Of a DNA stretch of 64,000 bases, positions 1-10,452 are shown piece after piece. The stretch is from Hofstenia miamia. Its lineage: Eukaryota > Xenacoelomorpha > Acoela > Hofsteniidae. Location: assembly GCA_900660155.1 (NCBI GenBank), contig CABFPE010000079.1, positions 1,553,022 to 1,617,021 of the forward strand, given 5' to 3'. The notes under the pieces are model-generated. The model made no database searches. It had not been told where the DNA came from and was given only the letters and a program-made list of their open reading frames with translations. A program made the position numbers and the translations under genes. Every line of letters starts with the position of its first letter. The stretch's first letter is position 1.

Positions 1-2
<2 letters not shown>

Positions 3-33
<31 letters not shown>
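3..33. repeat. (TA)n microsatellite at window edge
   Basis: Uninterrupted TA dinucleotides at the very start of the window. Confidence 0.95.
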
Positions 34-37
<4 letters not shown>

Positions 38-405
38 TGTTATGTCGTTATCTACAAATTATATATTTCACTATGTACACTTTGTACAGATTTTCTATGT
101 CGCTATGTACCGGCAAGATTTTTTGTTTTTAAAAACCACCTCAGTGGTGGTAATAAATGTATAGACTACTATTTGTAACACGGTTTTAGAACAAAGATAT
201 TTTTTTTTGAAAATGGCTTCCTAAGTATAGCCCTATAATTATTTAACAGTGTAGTGAATAATTGAGCTGGAAACATAGCTCGGATTTTAATAAATATAGC
301 GATTCACAATCACCCAATGCCATACAGAAATTTTTTTCTTCAGAATTCCACTAATTATTTTTCATATGCCGCTATGTATACATATATATATATCCATGCA
401 TATAA
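34..405. other. Non-coding stretch, nothing recognised
   Basis: AT-rich sequence between a TA tract and the first 569-bp repeat copy. I see no convincing reading frame, RNA gene or repeat structure in it. Confidence 0.5.
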
Positions 406-974
406 ATGTGATATAAAAGAGAAATTTCATATATGCAGAAAGTACTTTATGATTTTAGAGATTCGATAACCATAAACCAAATGAACATTTGCAGTGCTTG
501 TCAAACATTGCACTGGTTCTATGATTAATGTCCATGCAGTGCAGTGAGCTAAGTAAACAATGTTCCCAAACGGAGGGCCATTTATTATGTTTGTAGATAA
601 CAATATTTTAACGTAAGAGAATATTGCTCCGTTCAACTTCGCTTTGGAAATTTTATTATATTCACAGAAAATAGGTAAGTGATATAATTGTACTCGCTTG
701 AATAAATATACATTTCAAGAGCAATAGATAAAATTTTCAACTTCTTCAGCCAATTTTATTTTTTATCGAAAGGCTAGGAGTACATCTACTTACACTATTA
801 TTTATTTAGTAATTTTACTTGAATATTATTGCAGTAGGATACGATTTGTTTGCAAAATATTTCTCTTGAAAACAGATGTTAATAAAATGTAACAAATTAG
901 ACATTTCTGCATACGCATCTGTAATATTTATGCAAATTTTCGTAGCGTAATTCTATTTTGCAAAGCGAAATTAC
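406..974. repeat. 569-bp direct repeat, copy A
   Basis: This segment recurs at 1245-1813 with no difference that I can find, at an offset of 839 bases. It ends at the same AAATTAC before a TA tract. Copy B begins immediately after a single N, so an assembly overlap left unmerged is more likely than a real tandem duplication. A 69-codon minus-strand frame (427-636) is present in both copies but resembles nothing I know and is probably not a gene. Confidence 0.9.
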
Positions 975-1001
975 TATATATATATATATATATATTATAT
1001 A
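975..1001. repeat. (TA)n microsatellite
   Basis: TA tract directly at the 3' edge of direct repeat copy A. Confidence 0.9.
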
Positions 1002-1243
1002 TTGTTTCTATATGCCAAATTTTACAAAAAATTACAGGGCGCTTTGTGCGGATCAAATATGTGAATGTATCTGGTGCTAAATGAATAATCTGCAATTAGC
1101 GCAATTTGAATATAATATAGAAAATATTATTTATTCAGATTTACATTAAACCTATTCTGTATTCACATGGACCACTGGTCTATGTGTATTCATTATTAAC
1201 ATTACGTAAACCTAAAAAAGACTTGCAAAATTACTGCACTCCT

Positions 1244-1244
1244 N
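1244..1244. other. Single-base assembly gap (N)
   Basis: A lone N lies exactly one base before repeat copy B starts. This is typical of a scaffold join placed by an assembler. Confidence 0.9.
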
Positions 1245-1811
1245 ATGTGATATAAAAGAGAAATTTCATATATGCAGAAAGTACTTTATGATTTTAGAGA
1301 TTCGATAACCATAAACCAAATGAACATTTGCAGTGCTTGTCAAACATTGCACTGGTTCTATGATTAATGTCCATGCAGTGCAGTGAGCTAAGTAAACAAT
1401 GTTCCCAAACGGAGGGCCATTTATTATGTTTGTAGATAACAATATTTTAACGTAAGAGAATATTGCTCCGTTCAACTTCGCTTTGGAAATTTTATTATAT
1501 TCACAGAAAATAGGTAAGTGATATAATTGTACTCGCTTGAATAAATATACATTTCAAGAGCAATAGATAAAATTTTCAACTTCTTCAGCCAATTTTATTT
1601 TTTATCGAAAGGCTAGGAGTACATCTACTTACACTATTATTTATTTAGTAATTTTACTTGAATATTATTGCAGTAGGATACGATTTGTTTGCAAAATATT
1701 TCTCTTGAAAACAGATGTTAATAAAATGTAACAAATTAGACATTTCTGCATACGCATCTGTAATATTTATGCAAATTTTCGTAGCGTAATTCTATTTTGC
1801 AAAGCGAAATT

Positions 1812-1813
<2 letters not shown>
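1245..1813. repeat. 569-bp direct repeat, copy B
   Basis: Second copy of 406-974, apparently base for base, followed by a short CA then TA tract. See copy A. Confidence 0.9.
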
Positions 1814-1816
<3 letters not shown>

Positions 1817-1856
<40 letters not shown>

Positions 1857-1860
1857 TATT
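1817..1860. repeat. (TA)n microsatellite
   Basis: TA tract that forms the left margin of the 1.56-kb duplicated block. The matching tract at 22103-22147 lies beside a sequence gap. Confidence 0.9.
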
Positions 1861-2049
1861 TATTTATTTATTTATATATAACGCCATCTAGTGAACATAA
1901 ATGTTTGTACTCGAATATTTGATTTGATGTATTTTGGGGAGCTTTGTTTCTTTTCTGATTTCTTTTGTTGCTTTACCCCGATAAGAAAATAATCAGTGTG
2001 GGATTTGCGGTGCACAGTTTCGTAACCAAAGATTGAATTTAAATTTGCG

Positions 2050-2960
2050 TTTAAAAAAAAGTCCATAACAAAAGTTTTGGCACTTGTTTAATTTAGTAAT
2101 GTAGTTTTTTATACAAAGTATCAGGCATGCGAAAGACTACTTTTTACAGAAATTTTAATGTTTTGGAAAGCGGCGTATCACTAAAAAAAACCTGGAATAA
2201 GTGGACATCATGTGAAAATTTCGGGACGTTATAAGTAGAGACAACCTTAATTTGGAAATTCCAATTGCACGAGACATAACCCAAAAGTTCACAAAAATGC
2301 TTGACACTTCTGTTCACCATTCGACAGTGCATCGGTCATTGAGATGATTCTACGACGGAGTCTTGCAAAACCTTGGCGAAACTACAGTTTTTCAGATATT
2401 TTTCTCTCAAATGCGTGTGTTTTTCAGCTGCATTGAAACAAAGTCAAGGTTTGATACAGTAGTCCGCATGAAAAGCCTATGAAATAGTCGCGCAAAATTC
2501 CGGATTTTAATTGAAAATCATCCACAAAGGAACCATTAGCAGTTGAGAATTTTACAAAATTGTCTTGGAGTTTGTTCCATATGCAAAGTATTTATATCCC
2601 AATCCCAACGTCTGGATGTTGAAGTAAGGTGGCGCTACCCCTAAAACATAAAATTTAATGTCTGAGGAGGACATTCAAATTTTGCAGTAGGCAACGAATC
2701 CTCCAAATATCAGTCCACTGGAAAATGAATATACTTTTACGAAGGCAGCATTGATCGAAAAAATCCAAAAATCACAACATAATGTATCACCCCTCATTCG
2801 TAGAAATGAACTATATTTTTCTGCGTTCATCCAAACGCATCTTTTACATATATTTGTAGCTAGGGAATTAATTTTCATAGGGTTTAAATGTCAGTATATT
2901 GCATTGACGCTTTGTATACTTGAAGTTTTTTGGTATGGGGATTGGAGTTCTTGAACATAC
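2050..2960 (+). pseudogene. Decayed Tc1/mariner transposase, copy 1
   Basis: Translated forward in several frames, this stretch gives broken but clear matches, in order, to the transposase at 39487-40429. An HTH-like SVHHSTVHRSL (2296-2340) corresponds to SVHETTVQRTL. CVFQLH (2413-2440) corresponds to CVFQLHRN. LEFVPYA, then GGATPKT, then EEDIQILQ, then NISPLEN (2570-2730) correspond to AEFMPYA, DGATPHT, ENNIQFLQ and DLSPIEN. The last part stays open to 2954. Many stops and frame changes make it a dead relic of the same Tc1 group. I did not find its terminal inverted repeats. Confidence 0.8.
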
Positions 2961-3234
2961 GCTTCTGACAACCTTTAAATGTTTAGGAAGAAAAGTTGTG
3001 AAATCGATGATAAAAATAATTTGGCGAAACTCCTAATTTGTGCATATATTATTGTTGTCTGCTTCAATTTGGTATTCATTATTATATATTTTTTCTATAC
3101 TTTAATGACTTAGTTGATTTAGCTACTGCAATAGGGATGTTTCAAATATATACTAGGCTTGGTTTCATAAGTGCCATTTTGTCTTTAGTTTGATTGAATA
3201 TCAATATTTACTTCATTTAAGACATCTAACGTCA

Positions 3235-3378
3235 TTAAAAACAAAGATCCCTTTCCGAAAAATTTACTTTCTTCGGTAATATATAAATACAAATGTGGTG
3301 ATTGTGAAAAATCATACATTGCAGAAACTAAAAAATATTTAGAAACCAGAATAAAAAAACATCTAAATGAGCGTCTAA
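3235..3378 (+). mobile_element. Penelope-like element fragment (GIY-YIG nuclease region)
   Basis: The forward translation reads SSVIYKYKCGDCEKSYIAET followed by a basic TRIKKHLNERL segment. This matches the family pattern VVYKxxCxxCxxxYIGxTxRxLxxRIxxH, the GIY-YIG endonuclease module at the C-terminus of Penelope-like retroelements. In the family a Gly usually follows YI; here it is Ala. The CxxC pair typical of these nucleases is present. Only this 3' piece remains. It runs straight into a (TA)n tract and has no visible reverse transcriptase upstream, where a Tc1 relic lies instead. A free-standing GIY-YIG gene is the alternative, but the fragment is too short for one. Confidence 0.75.
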
Positions 3379-3384
3379 TATCAG

Positions 3385-3429
<45 letters not shown>
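3385..3429. repeat. (TA)n microsatellite
   Basis: TA tract directly abutting the Penelope-type fragment and closing copy 1 of the duplication. Confidence 0.95.
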
Positions 3430-3430
<1 letters not shown>

Positions 3431-4064
3431 CTAAATTAATAACTGTTGGGCATAGGTCGCGCCCAATCACATTTAAATAATTTTTACCTACTTTTTCGAT
3501 TCAGAACGAAATTGTACATCACGAGTGTTTACACTTCCTCAATCCTAACTTTTCCTTAGTTTTGAGTCTCTAACTATAATTGAAAATTTTTTTCAATTTT
3601 TTAATTCATAGCTAGTGGCATTTAATTTCATAGATAACTCCATCAGTCGGCAGGATGTAAGAATATGATGCCCTATGTGACTGCATTGTTTTCAATCTAT
3701 TTAAATGTGCAGCTATCGTAAGTCCAAGGAGGTTTTTGACAATCCAATTGTCATCCAAGAAATTGATGCCACATATAATAAACAAATTCGAGCAAACTGA
3801 AGCTATAAATTTGTATTGCTATTGAGCGTGACCTATGACTACTCGTAGAATGGAATGAAAGAAGAAATTTTTTTAGGAAATTGATAGGTAATTCGTTGTG
3901 TAAACTTCAAAGAAAGATAAACCAGTTTCTTTTTTAGTGTTTATTTCTATCAAATCAAGTTAATCTAACAAATAACTTAAGTGTACTCAATTGATCTTTC
4001 ATTTAGGTGTAATTGTGATTTCATAGACGCTCACTTGGCATCAGTTGTTTCTTACGCACTTGCT
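3430..4064. other. Upstream region of the channel gene
   Basis: There is no coding signal. A good 3' splice acceptor (CTTTCATTTAG, ending at 4006) lies 58 bases before the chosen ATG, and an in-frame TAA at 3978-3980 rules out a longer simple start. The first exon may therefore be a distant 5' UTR, or the mRNA may receive a trans-spliced leader. No clear TATA or CCAAT box was picked out. Confidence 0.5.
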
Positions 4065-5270
4065 ATGTTGCTTTATTTCTTATTGCTTTTTATTGGAAAT
4101 AATGCAATCAACAAAGAAATCGATGAAGTGGAAAGAAAGAGGTTGGAACATATGAACGAAACCACACACATTCTCAAAAATCTTCTTCAAAATTACAACC
4201 GATGGCTTAGACCAAACTTTAATAAAAAGCCTGTAATTGTTTCAATGTCTGTTCTTGTTGATAGCATCGGACCGATCAAGGAAACCGAAAACAGCTTCAG
4301 ACTTGACTTCAACATCCGACAAAGATGGCATGATGAAAGGCTTAAATTCAATTACTCTTCTGACAAAGGTATTACCCTAAGTCACGATTTCCTTAAAAAA
4401 ATTTGGATACCCGATTCATATTTTCCAGATAGTCTTTCTGAAATGAAGCATGACGTAATGGTGCCAAATATTCTGCTCCGTTTGCAACCCTCAGGGGATG
4501 TACTGCTCTCAGCTCGAACGACTGTCATATCAAAATGTGTAATTGACCTGATGTACTTTCCATTCGATATTCAAACGTGTAAGCTACTAATTGAGACGTA
4601 TGGATATACTACCGAAGACATGATATTCAAGTGGTCTACTGACAATTCATCGGTTGTTGTAAACCAAAATATTACCTTGGCTCAGTTTGATCTGTTTGGT
4701 CATAATTCTTTGGAATACAACCTAAGTTTTAGTACAGGAAACTTCAGTGATTTGGAAATTCAGTTTTTCCTGAAAAGGATTTTTGTAAGTCATTTTGTGC
4801 AAAGCTATTGTCCCTGTATTCTCATAGTGATAATAAGTTGGACAGCTTTTTGGATAGACCCGCGCAACACCCCAGCACGAGCTTTCCTCTCAATCACTGG
4901 AGTATTAACATTAATGACACTGATGAGAGGTGTAAACAGCAAGTTGCCAAACGTTTCTAAGGTTAAAGCAATTGACTACTTTTTTATTATTTCGATACTG
5001 TTTGTATTTGCAGGGTTGATGGAATTCTTTATTAACTCCTATATTGTTCGGTTGAGGAAGTTTTCCACTCCATATACACCATATTCAGAGAAAGGAATCG
5101 TATACTGGACAATTAACAAATTTACACTCATCCCGGAATACATTAAAGACATAGATCCAGTAAAAATAGACACTTACTCGAGGAGAGTTTTTCCGTTTAG
5201 TTATATCATAGCGATTCTAACCTATTTTGGAGTCTATGTCAATATACTTCAAGAGCAAATGAACAAATAA
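4065..5270 (+). CDS. Cys-loop ligand-gated anion channel subunit (GABA-A receptor-like)
   Basis: Subunit of a pentameric chloride-type channel of the plasma membrane. The 401-residue protein starts at the ATG at 4065, which opens a signal peptide (MLLYFLLLFIGNN). The frame is open from 3981, but only through a GTG codon. Agonist-domain blocks follow in order: LLQNYNRWLRPNF, a loop-D region with RQRWHDERL, loop A WIPDSYF, and the canonical Cys loop with 13 residues between Cys158 and Cys172. YGYTTEDMIFKW follows. M1 is about 241-263. PAR at 270-272 before M2 marks anion selectivity, and the M2 9' Leu is kept. M3 is about 305-325. M4 is about 376-393, preceded by IDxxSRRVFP. The loop-C cysteine pair of glycine receptors is absent, favouring the GABA-A/RDL side. 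The M3-M4 loop is short (about 50 residues). The coding region has no introns, which is unusual for this family and may mean a retrogene or an intron-poor lineage. The ligand is not known. Confidence 0.93.
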   Translation: MLLYFLLLFIGNNAINKEIDEVERKRLEHMNETTHILKNLLQNYNRWLRPNFNKKPVIVSMSVLVDSIGPIKETENSFRLDFNIRQRWHDERLKFNYSSDKGITLSHDFLKKIWIPDSYFPDSLSEMKHDVMVPNILLRLQPSGDVLLSARTTVISKCVIDLMYFPFDIQTCKLLIETYGYTTEDMIFKWSTDNSSVVVNQNITLAQFDLFGHNSLEYNLSFSTGNFSDLEIQFFLKRIFVSHFVQSYCPCILIVIISWTAFWIDPRNTPARAFLSITGVLTLMTLMRGVNSKLPNVSKVKAIDYFFIISILFVFAGLMEFFINSYIVRLRKFSTPYTPYSEKGIVYWTINKFTLIPEYIKDIDPVKIDTYSRRVFPFSYIIAILTYFGVYVNILQEQMNK

Positions 5271-5441
5271 GAGCTATCTCTATCGAGAGAATTTTACAAT
5301 TTGTGTTAATTTAGGTATTATTAATATAATGAAGTTTTCTATTTTTATGAATTCCGTTGTTAACTAATCAATCTTTTGCAATTTGATAAAATATGTTGAT
5401 AGACTTGTAAATGAATTTTTGTGAAATTTGAAATCAATCTC

Positions 5442-5489
<48 letters not shown>

Positions 5490-6860
5490 GAAGCATGCAC
5501 TATATACCAAATGTGAATATAATTGACATATTTTTATGAATCGCCTTCGAACGTTATTATTTATTAATTAAGCTACGTATTTACAATCACTTTCAAATCA
5601 AATCTTAAGATTTTAATCAAATAATTGGGTATCTATTACTGTGTATTTTTATTTTAATACATATTACAGTATGCTGTGAAGTATATCACTGCAAGCGTGT
5701 AGGCGTTTCATAAAAGGAAAGGCTTTATTTCTTGCTTTAAAAATTGTTTGTATATTTCGTGATAGCTAAATTTTAGCTGTTGGAAATTTATTACGATGAA
5801 GTAAGTAAGTATTATGTCTACAATATAATATACGACCACCTTCAACTTTCAAACTTCTATCGTGTTACGATTAAGTTAATTTGGCTTTGACATTGTAATC
5901 ATTCACTAGTTTCATTTTCAGTAGAACAGGATAATCAGCTTTTTATATTATTTTAATGATTTATAAGCAATCCAGTTGATTTTAGGTTTTTTTTTCAAGG
6001 AAATGTTTGCTGTAATAATCCAAGATAACAAATAAGACAACAGCAAAACTCACTCCAAAGTTTTACCTTTAAGGGAAAATTAGACTTACAATTGAATAAA
6101 TATTTTCCTACCAACGTCTTAACCTGAAGTAGAGCACATGATCCTTCTAATAATCTTTCAGTCGCAAATAGCAAATGTAACATAAATGTCACATGTAATA
6201 AATGTCCACAATACATTTAAAACAGCATCTAAAGCTTGTCAACGAAATTAAAATATACTACAAAATCTTTGTCTTTTTTCTAGGGTGGAAATTCAAAATA
6301 GAAATGCACATTTTTAACATTTAATTTATTTAAGAACAACCCCCCTTCCACTGAAAAGATTTTTTATGATTCATTCACTACTTCAATTACTCGCTTAAAT
6401 TAACAAAAATAGTAGTAATTTTTATGTCCTACATTCCCCCTGCTCCCTCCCCCAGGATCTACGCGAGTGATAGCAATGCTGAGAAAACACAAGGAAATTT
6501 GTCTGTCAATATTGTTTTCTAGTACATTGCTCCTATAAGTTTTGTCATGAATTCGAAAACGGAATTGGTTTCAACATTTGCTGTCAGGAAGTTTCTGTAA
6601 TTAGATGCGTTCTACCATACATCATTTCTCAGTGTAATCAACAACAGCTATGTTGACAAACAAAATAGTAAACATTACTAAATGCGGAAATTGCAGTCAT
6701 TTGTGTAGTAGATATATGTAGAAATTGACAAAATTGACCAAATAACTGAAGTACCATTTATGTTTGCCGGGGTACCTCAACAATCTTCTTTATTGTTGTT
6801 CTTAGCACTGTATTGAAGACAGTAAAATTCAAAATTTGACAAATCACATTCATCAAATAT
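5271..6860. other. Non-coding stretch downstream of channel gene
   Basis: Presumed 3' UTR and intergenic DNA. It holds a long (TA)n tract at 5446-5487. No canonical AATAAA was seen close to the stop. A minus-strand frame at 5995-6216 is not convincing. I see no recognisable gene. Confidence 0.55.
5446..5487. repeat. (TA)n microsatellite
   Basis: Long TA tract about 180 bases after the channel stop codon, possibly within its 3' UTR. Confidence 0.95.
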
Positions 6861-7334
6861 AAGGTGGCGCATAAGTAACGCACCTTTTTAAAAAAATACA
6901 GAAAGTAGTATGAAAAGTAAAGCGATTTGGATAATTTCAAACGATAGAGTAATTCTAAAAGTTTATCTGCAATTCATATCATGTCTACCAATACCCTGTA
7001 TATATTGGGGTAAATGTTTAAATCTTTAATTTAAAAGAAGAACGAGCAAAAATGGTTGAACTCTACTTTGCATGTAATATTTCAATTATTACAGTGCAGA
7101 TAAGTTGCAAGAACATTTCTAAGAGTGGAAGAAGTTCTGATAAAAATTAAAAGTGTACTTTTATGTTTAACCAACAATGGTAGTCAGTTAAAGGATGTTA
7201 TTTTCCATATTTAGTTGTAAAATAAACTTGAAGAGTTCCTCTATTGTTTGCAATTATCCAAATCACTTTACCTTTCATAATTTTTTTCTTTATTAATTTC
7301 TAAAAAGAGGGTACATTAATTATGCGCCACCCTG
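6861..7334. mobile_element. Mariner-like miniature element with long terminal inverted repeats
   Basis: The left end (AAGGTGGCGCATAAGTAACG) and the right end (read in reverse: CAGGGTGGCGCATAATTAATG) are inverted copies. The match continues inward for about 100 bases, including GTAAAGYGATTTGGATAATT and an ATAGAG block. TATA flanks both ends, consistent with the TA target duplication of Tc1/mariner elements. There is no open reading frame. At about 474 bp it is a non-autonomous element. Exact ends are uncertain by 1-3 bases. Confidence 0.8.
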
Positions 7335-8979
7335 TATAAGTATCAATATTCTAAAATTTCCAAATTTCTTTCAAGAATGAAACACATAGTGAAGCTTCCA
7401 TTAAGCTACTGAATAAATACTATTTTTTCTCAAATGAAATCAGTTTAAACTGCATAGTAAATATTTCTGCTTAAAAATTATACAATATCTTTAGAGTTCA
7501 TTGCAGATTTGAATGTAAACTATTGAGTCAAAGTCGTTATATTAGTGTATTGCAATAGAATGCTTGATAAAATTAACATCTATTTAAATAATTAGACCTA
7601 AGTTTAATAATTGCTGATAACACTTCAATGATGCTTAGAATGGATATTTGTATAGAGAATATAAAATAATGGATATTGGTGATGCTGTACTCTTTACGAT
7701 AACAACAAGATTGATTTTTAACTTAACAAAATACGTTATTCATATAGTCAAACACCACAAGCTTTCTAATTTCATCACACTCAATGACGTTCAAATGTTA
7801 TTATCAGAAAACTTCATAATCTTTGATGTTCATAGATACATTTCTTAACAGCAAACCTCGCAAAATTTCAAAGAAACTACTAAAAAGTCTTGAATCTCCT
7901 TATGCACGCAATTCGCTGTAATTGGCAGCATGCTTAAAATAAATGGAGTGGGGAAGTAAAAGCAAATCACAAAAAATTCTTGAATAGCCATGCTATGTAA
8001 AATCATGAAAAATTTTGAATACTTCTATGTAGTAACTAGTCTTAAATATAATAGCAGAAGAAAATATCAATTGCTCAAAATCTGCTACTTTTTTATTTTG
8101 AGATTTACAGAACAAAAATGAGTTGCATTTTCCTGCAATTCTGTGTTAAAGAAATTGGAATCAAATTTGAATTTTTTATAAACATCCTCTTAACTTTCAC
8201 ATTTGTCTCAGAGATTGCAGTAAATATATCCCACCAATTGATATGAATCCTAATTGGTATTCAGCTTAGTCCAATAGATATTCTTCTTGCAAGTTCTTAA
8301 TAAATGCAATACATAATTTAAACAAATTTCCTGCATATTTACCATATCTTCATCACATCTCACATGGTTTTTGGTCAATAATCTCATACACATCGTATCG
8401 CAAGTTTTTCATTCCGAAAATCAAGATTAAACTGGCTATGTAATTCTTTACTTGCGTATTTCATACGGGTTATACAATCAATGTTTCTCTATCAAGCTTT
8501 GCTCCAATTTTAGGGAGATTTTTCTCTCTCTGGGTATTATCCTAGAAGCGTTTATCAATTTTTCACTTAACCAGATTAAAGCTTTGTATGTTAAGAATGA
8601 AACTAAAAATAAAAATTGAAAAAAATTTTATTGAGTTTTAGAAGCACATAGAAAGTAATAGCAAATTTTAAAACTTAAAATGAAAATTTTATTTTACAAG
8701 ATATTGTTTTAAAATTCTAAGATATTCAATGCATTTGAGTTGCTTACTGATCACCATGTTTTCTTGAAATAGCATCCAATTTCTTGCAATAGCTCAGTAC
8801 AAACATAACCAAAGCCCATTCCAAGTCTGACCAGCCTATTCCATTTTTATATAATAGTTGCGCTTTAATTAATTAAGTACTTTAGTTGTTCTGCAAGGAA
8901 ACCACTTGGTCCTATTCTTTCAGCAAATGATACAATGCTTATTTTTGATTCAATTAAAGACGACATGTTTGTATAGGCA
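7335..8979. other. Non-coding stretch, nothing recognised
   Basis: AT-rich DNA. A 66-codon + frame at 7648-7848 lacks an ATG at its start and has no recognisable domain. No repeats or RNA genes were identified. Confidence 0.5.
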
Positions 8980-9264
8980 ATGAAGAAGGAAGGAAAGAGA
9001 ATTCCAAACTCACTCAAATTTAGAATAACAAGAAGGAATTATATTTTTCTCCTTAGCAAAAAAGTTTTAGAAGGACAGTCTCCTCTAAAACAATTGCATG
9101 CATTTCTAAACTTTACCAATATCGAAGAGCTACATTTACTAGATCCCCAACAAGCTCGCTGGCAAATATTATCAATTACCCTTATACAAGACTCATGTAG
9201 CATGATATTTACAAGTTCTAGTGAAAAAATTAGTGAGGAATTACGAATTTCAAATAAATGGTAA
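8980..9264 (+). CDS. Unrecognised 94-codon open frame, possible exon
   Basis: ATG at 8980, directly after a possible splice acceptor (TTTGTATAG). The predicted product is 94 residues, basic at the N-terminus (MKKEGKR, RITRRN), and otherwise of balanced globular composition, unlike the low-complexity frames around it. I recognise no domain. No neighbouring exon, signal peptide or poly(A) signal supports it, and the opposite strand is also open here (9039-9269). It could be a fragment of a multi-exon gene or a chance frame. Confidence 0.22.
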   Translation: MKKEGKRIPNSLKFRITRRNYIFLLSKKVLEGQSPLKQLHAFLNFTNIEELHLLDPQQARWQILSITLIQDSCSMIFTSSSEKISEELRISNKW

Positions 9265-10452
9265 CGCAATTCGTTAAGAAAGTAAGAACTGAATAGTTTT
9301 AGTATGAACAGAAATGTGAGTCTTAGATCTTTTACAATGCCTTTTATGCTTAACTTCTAATCTGTACTTTTAAATCTTGCATTTATCAGTGTAAACGATA
9401 CAACTCAATCTTGTTTATCAAGCGCTTTGCTGCAAAGTTTGAGATCTCATCAATTGAGTATAGCCTGGTATGATACACCTTGAGATCACATTGTCTTCTT
9501 TTGAACTGTTAAGCATATCATTTGATAAAAAACAAAACTGTATTGTATACCTCAAAACCAGCATTTATTTTGATAGTTTTAGTTCATTTTTTAGTGACAT
9601 TAAGCTCAGCCCAATAATTACCCAAAGTTTTGATTGTTGAATTGAAAATTTAGTTAGCCTAAGTAAAAAAGAATATAATATCGTACAAATCCTATCGTCA
9701 CATTCTTTGGTTACCCGATGAATTTAAATATTAACGTAAACATAATATTCTTTCCGAATATTTGACACACCACCAGCTAACTAAAAAGTCATGTAAATTT
9801 CACAAAATAAATATCTACATAACTTAGTTGCTTACATCTTTGTTATGAACATGATTCGGGTTAATTCCATTGCAAATGAAAAGCTTCAACCTTGAAATTT
9901 GATTACACATTTTGAACTAATTTTGAACACAACTGATCCCAATTATTTCCAAGTTTGGCAAAATGACCTTACCCACCAGTGACATACGCAAAGGGGGACA
10001 TTGGTGAAAAATTGCTTTTCATTGTGAACATAAAAAATATTTTGTCAAAAAATTAAAAGTTTTCAAAACTATGGGTGTAAACTGAATTTTTTAGTTTATG
10101 TTTTTTCAATATTTTCAAAAAGTTTTGTGGGCCTTTGTCTTGTCTTTGGTCTTTCAATTCTACTGCGATGTCCCCCGTCAGAAAATCCTGCGTACACCTC
10201 TGTTACCCGTCCTTAGCAAAATCAACCAAAATTATGTACATGCATGTCCTTATTCTATTAAGTTTCTTGGATTCTTTATAGTTATCATGAGTTTTTATTA
10301 ATCAAAGTTTTTCTTTGTTCTTATGAAAAGTTCGTATCCTTCTTCGTTCTTAGGAATATATTTTACTACATGAGTTGATTACTAAGCAAGAAAAATGTAA
10401 ATGTTAAGTAAGCAACTATTTATTTAATTCGCTCGCAACATCAAGGTTGAAA
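9265..10452. other. Non-coding stretch, nothing recognised
   Basis: AT-rich DNA with no convincing frame. The only longer frame (10098-10301 +) is hydrophobic and unrecognised. Confidence 0.5.

Larger units (their letters stand above)
1830..3390. repeat. 1.56-kb near-identical duplication, copy 1
   Basis: The block recurs at about 22117-23676 at a constant offset of 20287 bases. No indel separates the copies from about 1870 to 2950. The differences I see are one A less in a homopolymer near 3352-3358 (copy 2 is shorter) and a changed TA tract at the right end. Both copies are bounded by (TA)n on each side and carry the same decayed Tc1 transposase and Penelope-type fragment. Because the contents are decayed, the near-identity must come from recent segmental duplication or from misassembly, not from transposition of either element. 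Confidence 0.92.

Noticed and set aside
3981-4064. Longer N-terminus for the channel protein, starting at 3981
   Set aside because: The codon there is GTG, a splice acceptor lies inside the segment, and the ATG at 4065 begins a proper signal peptide.
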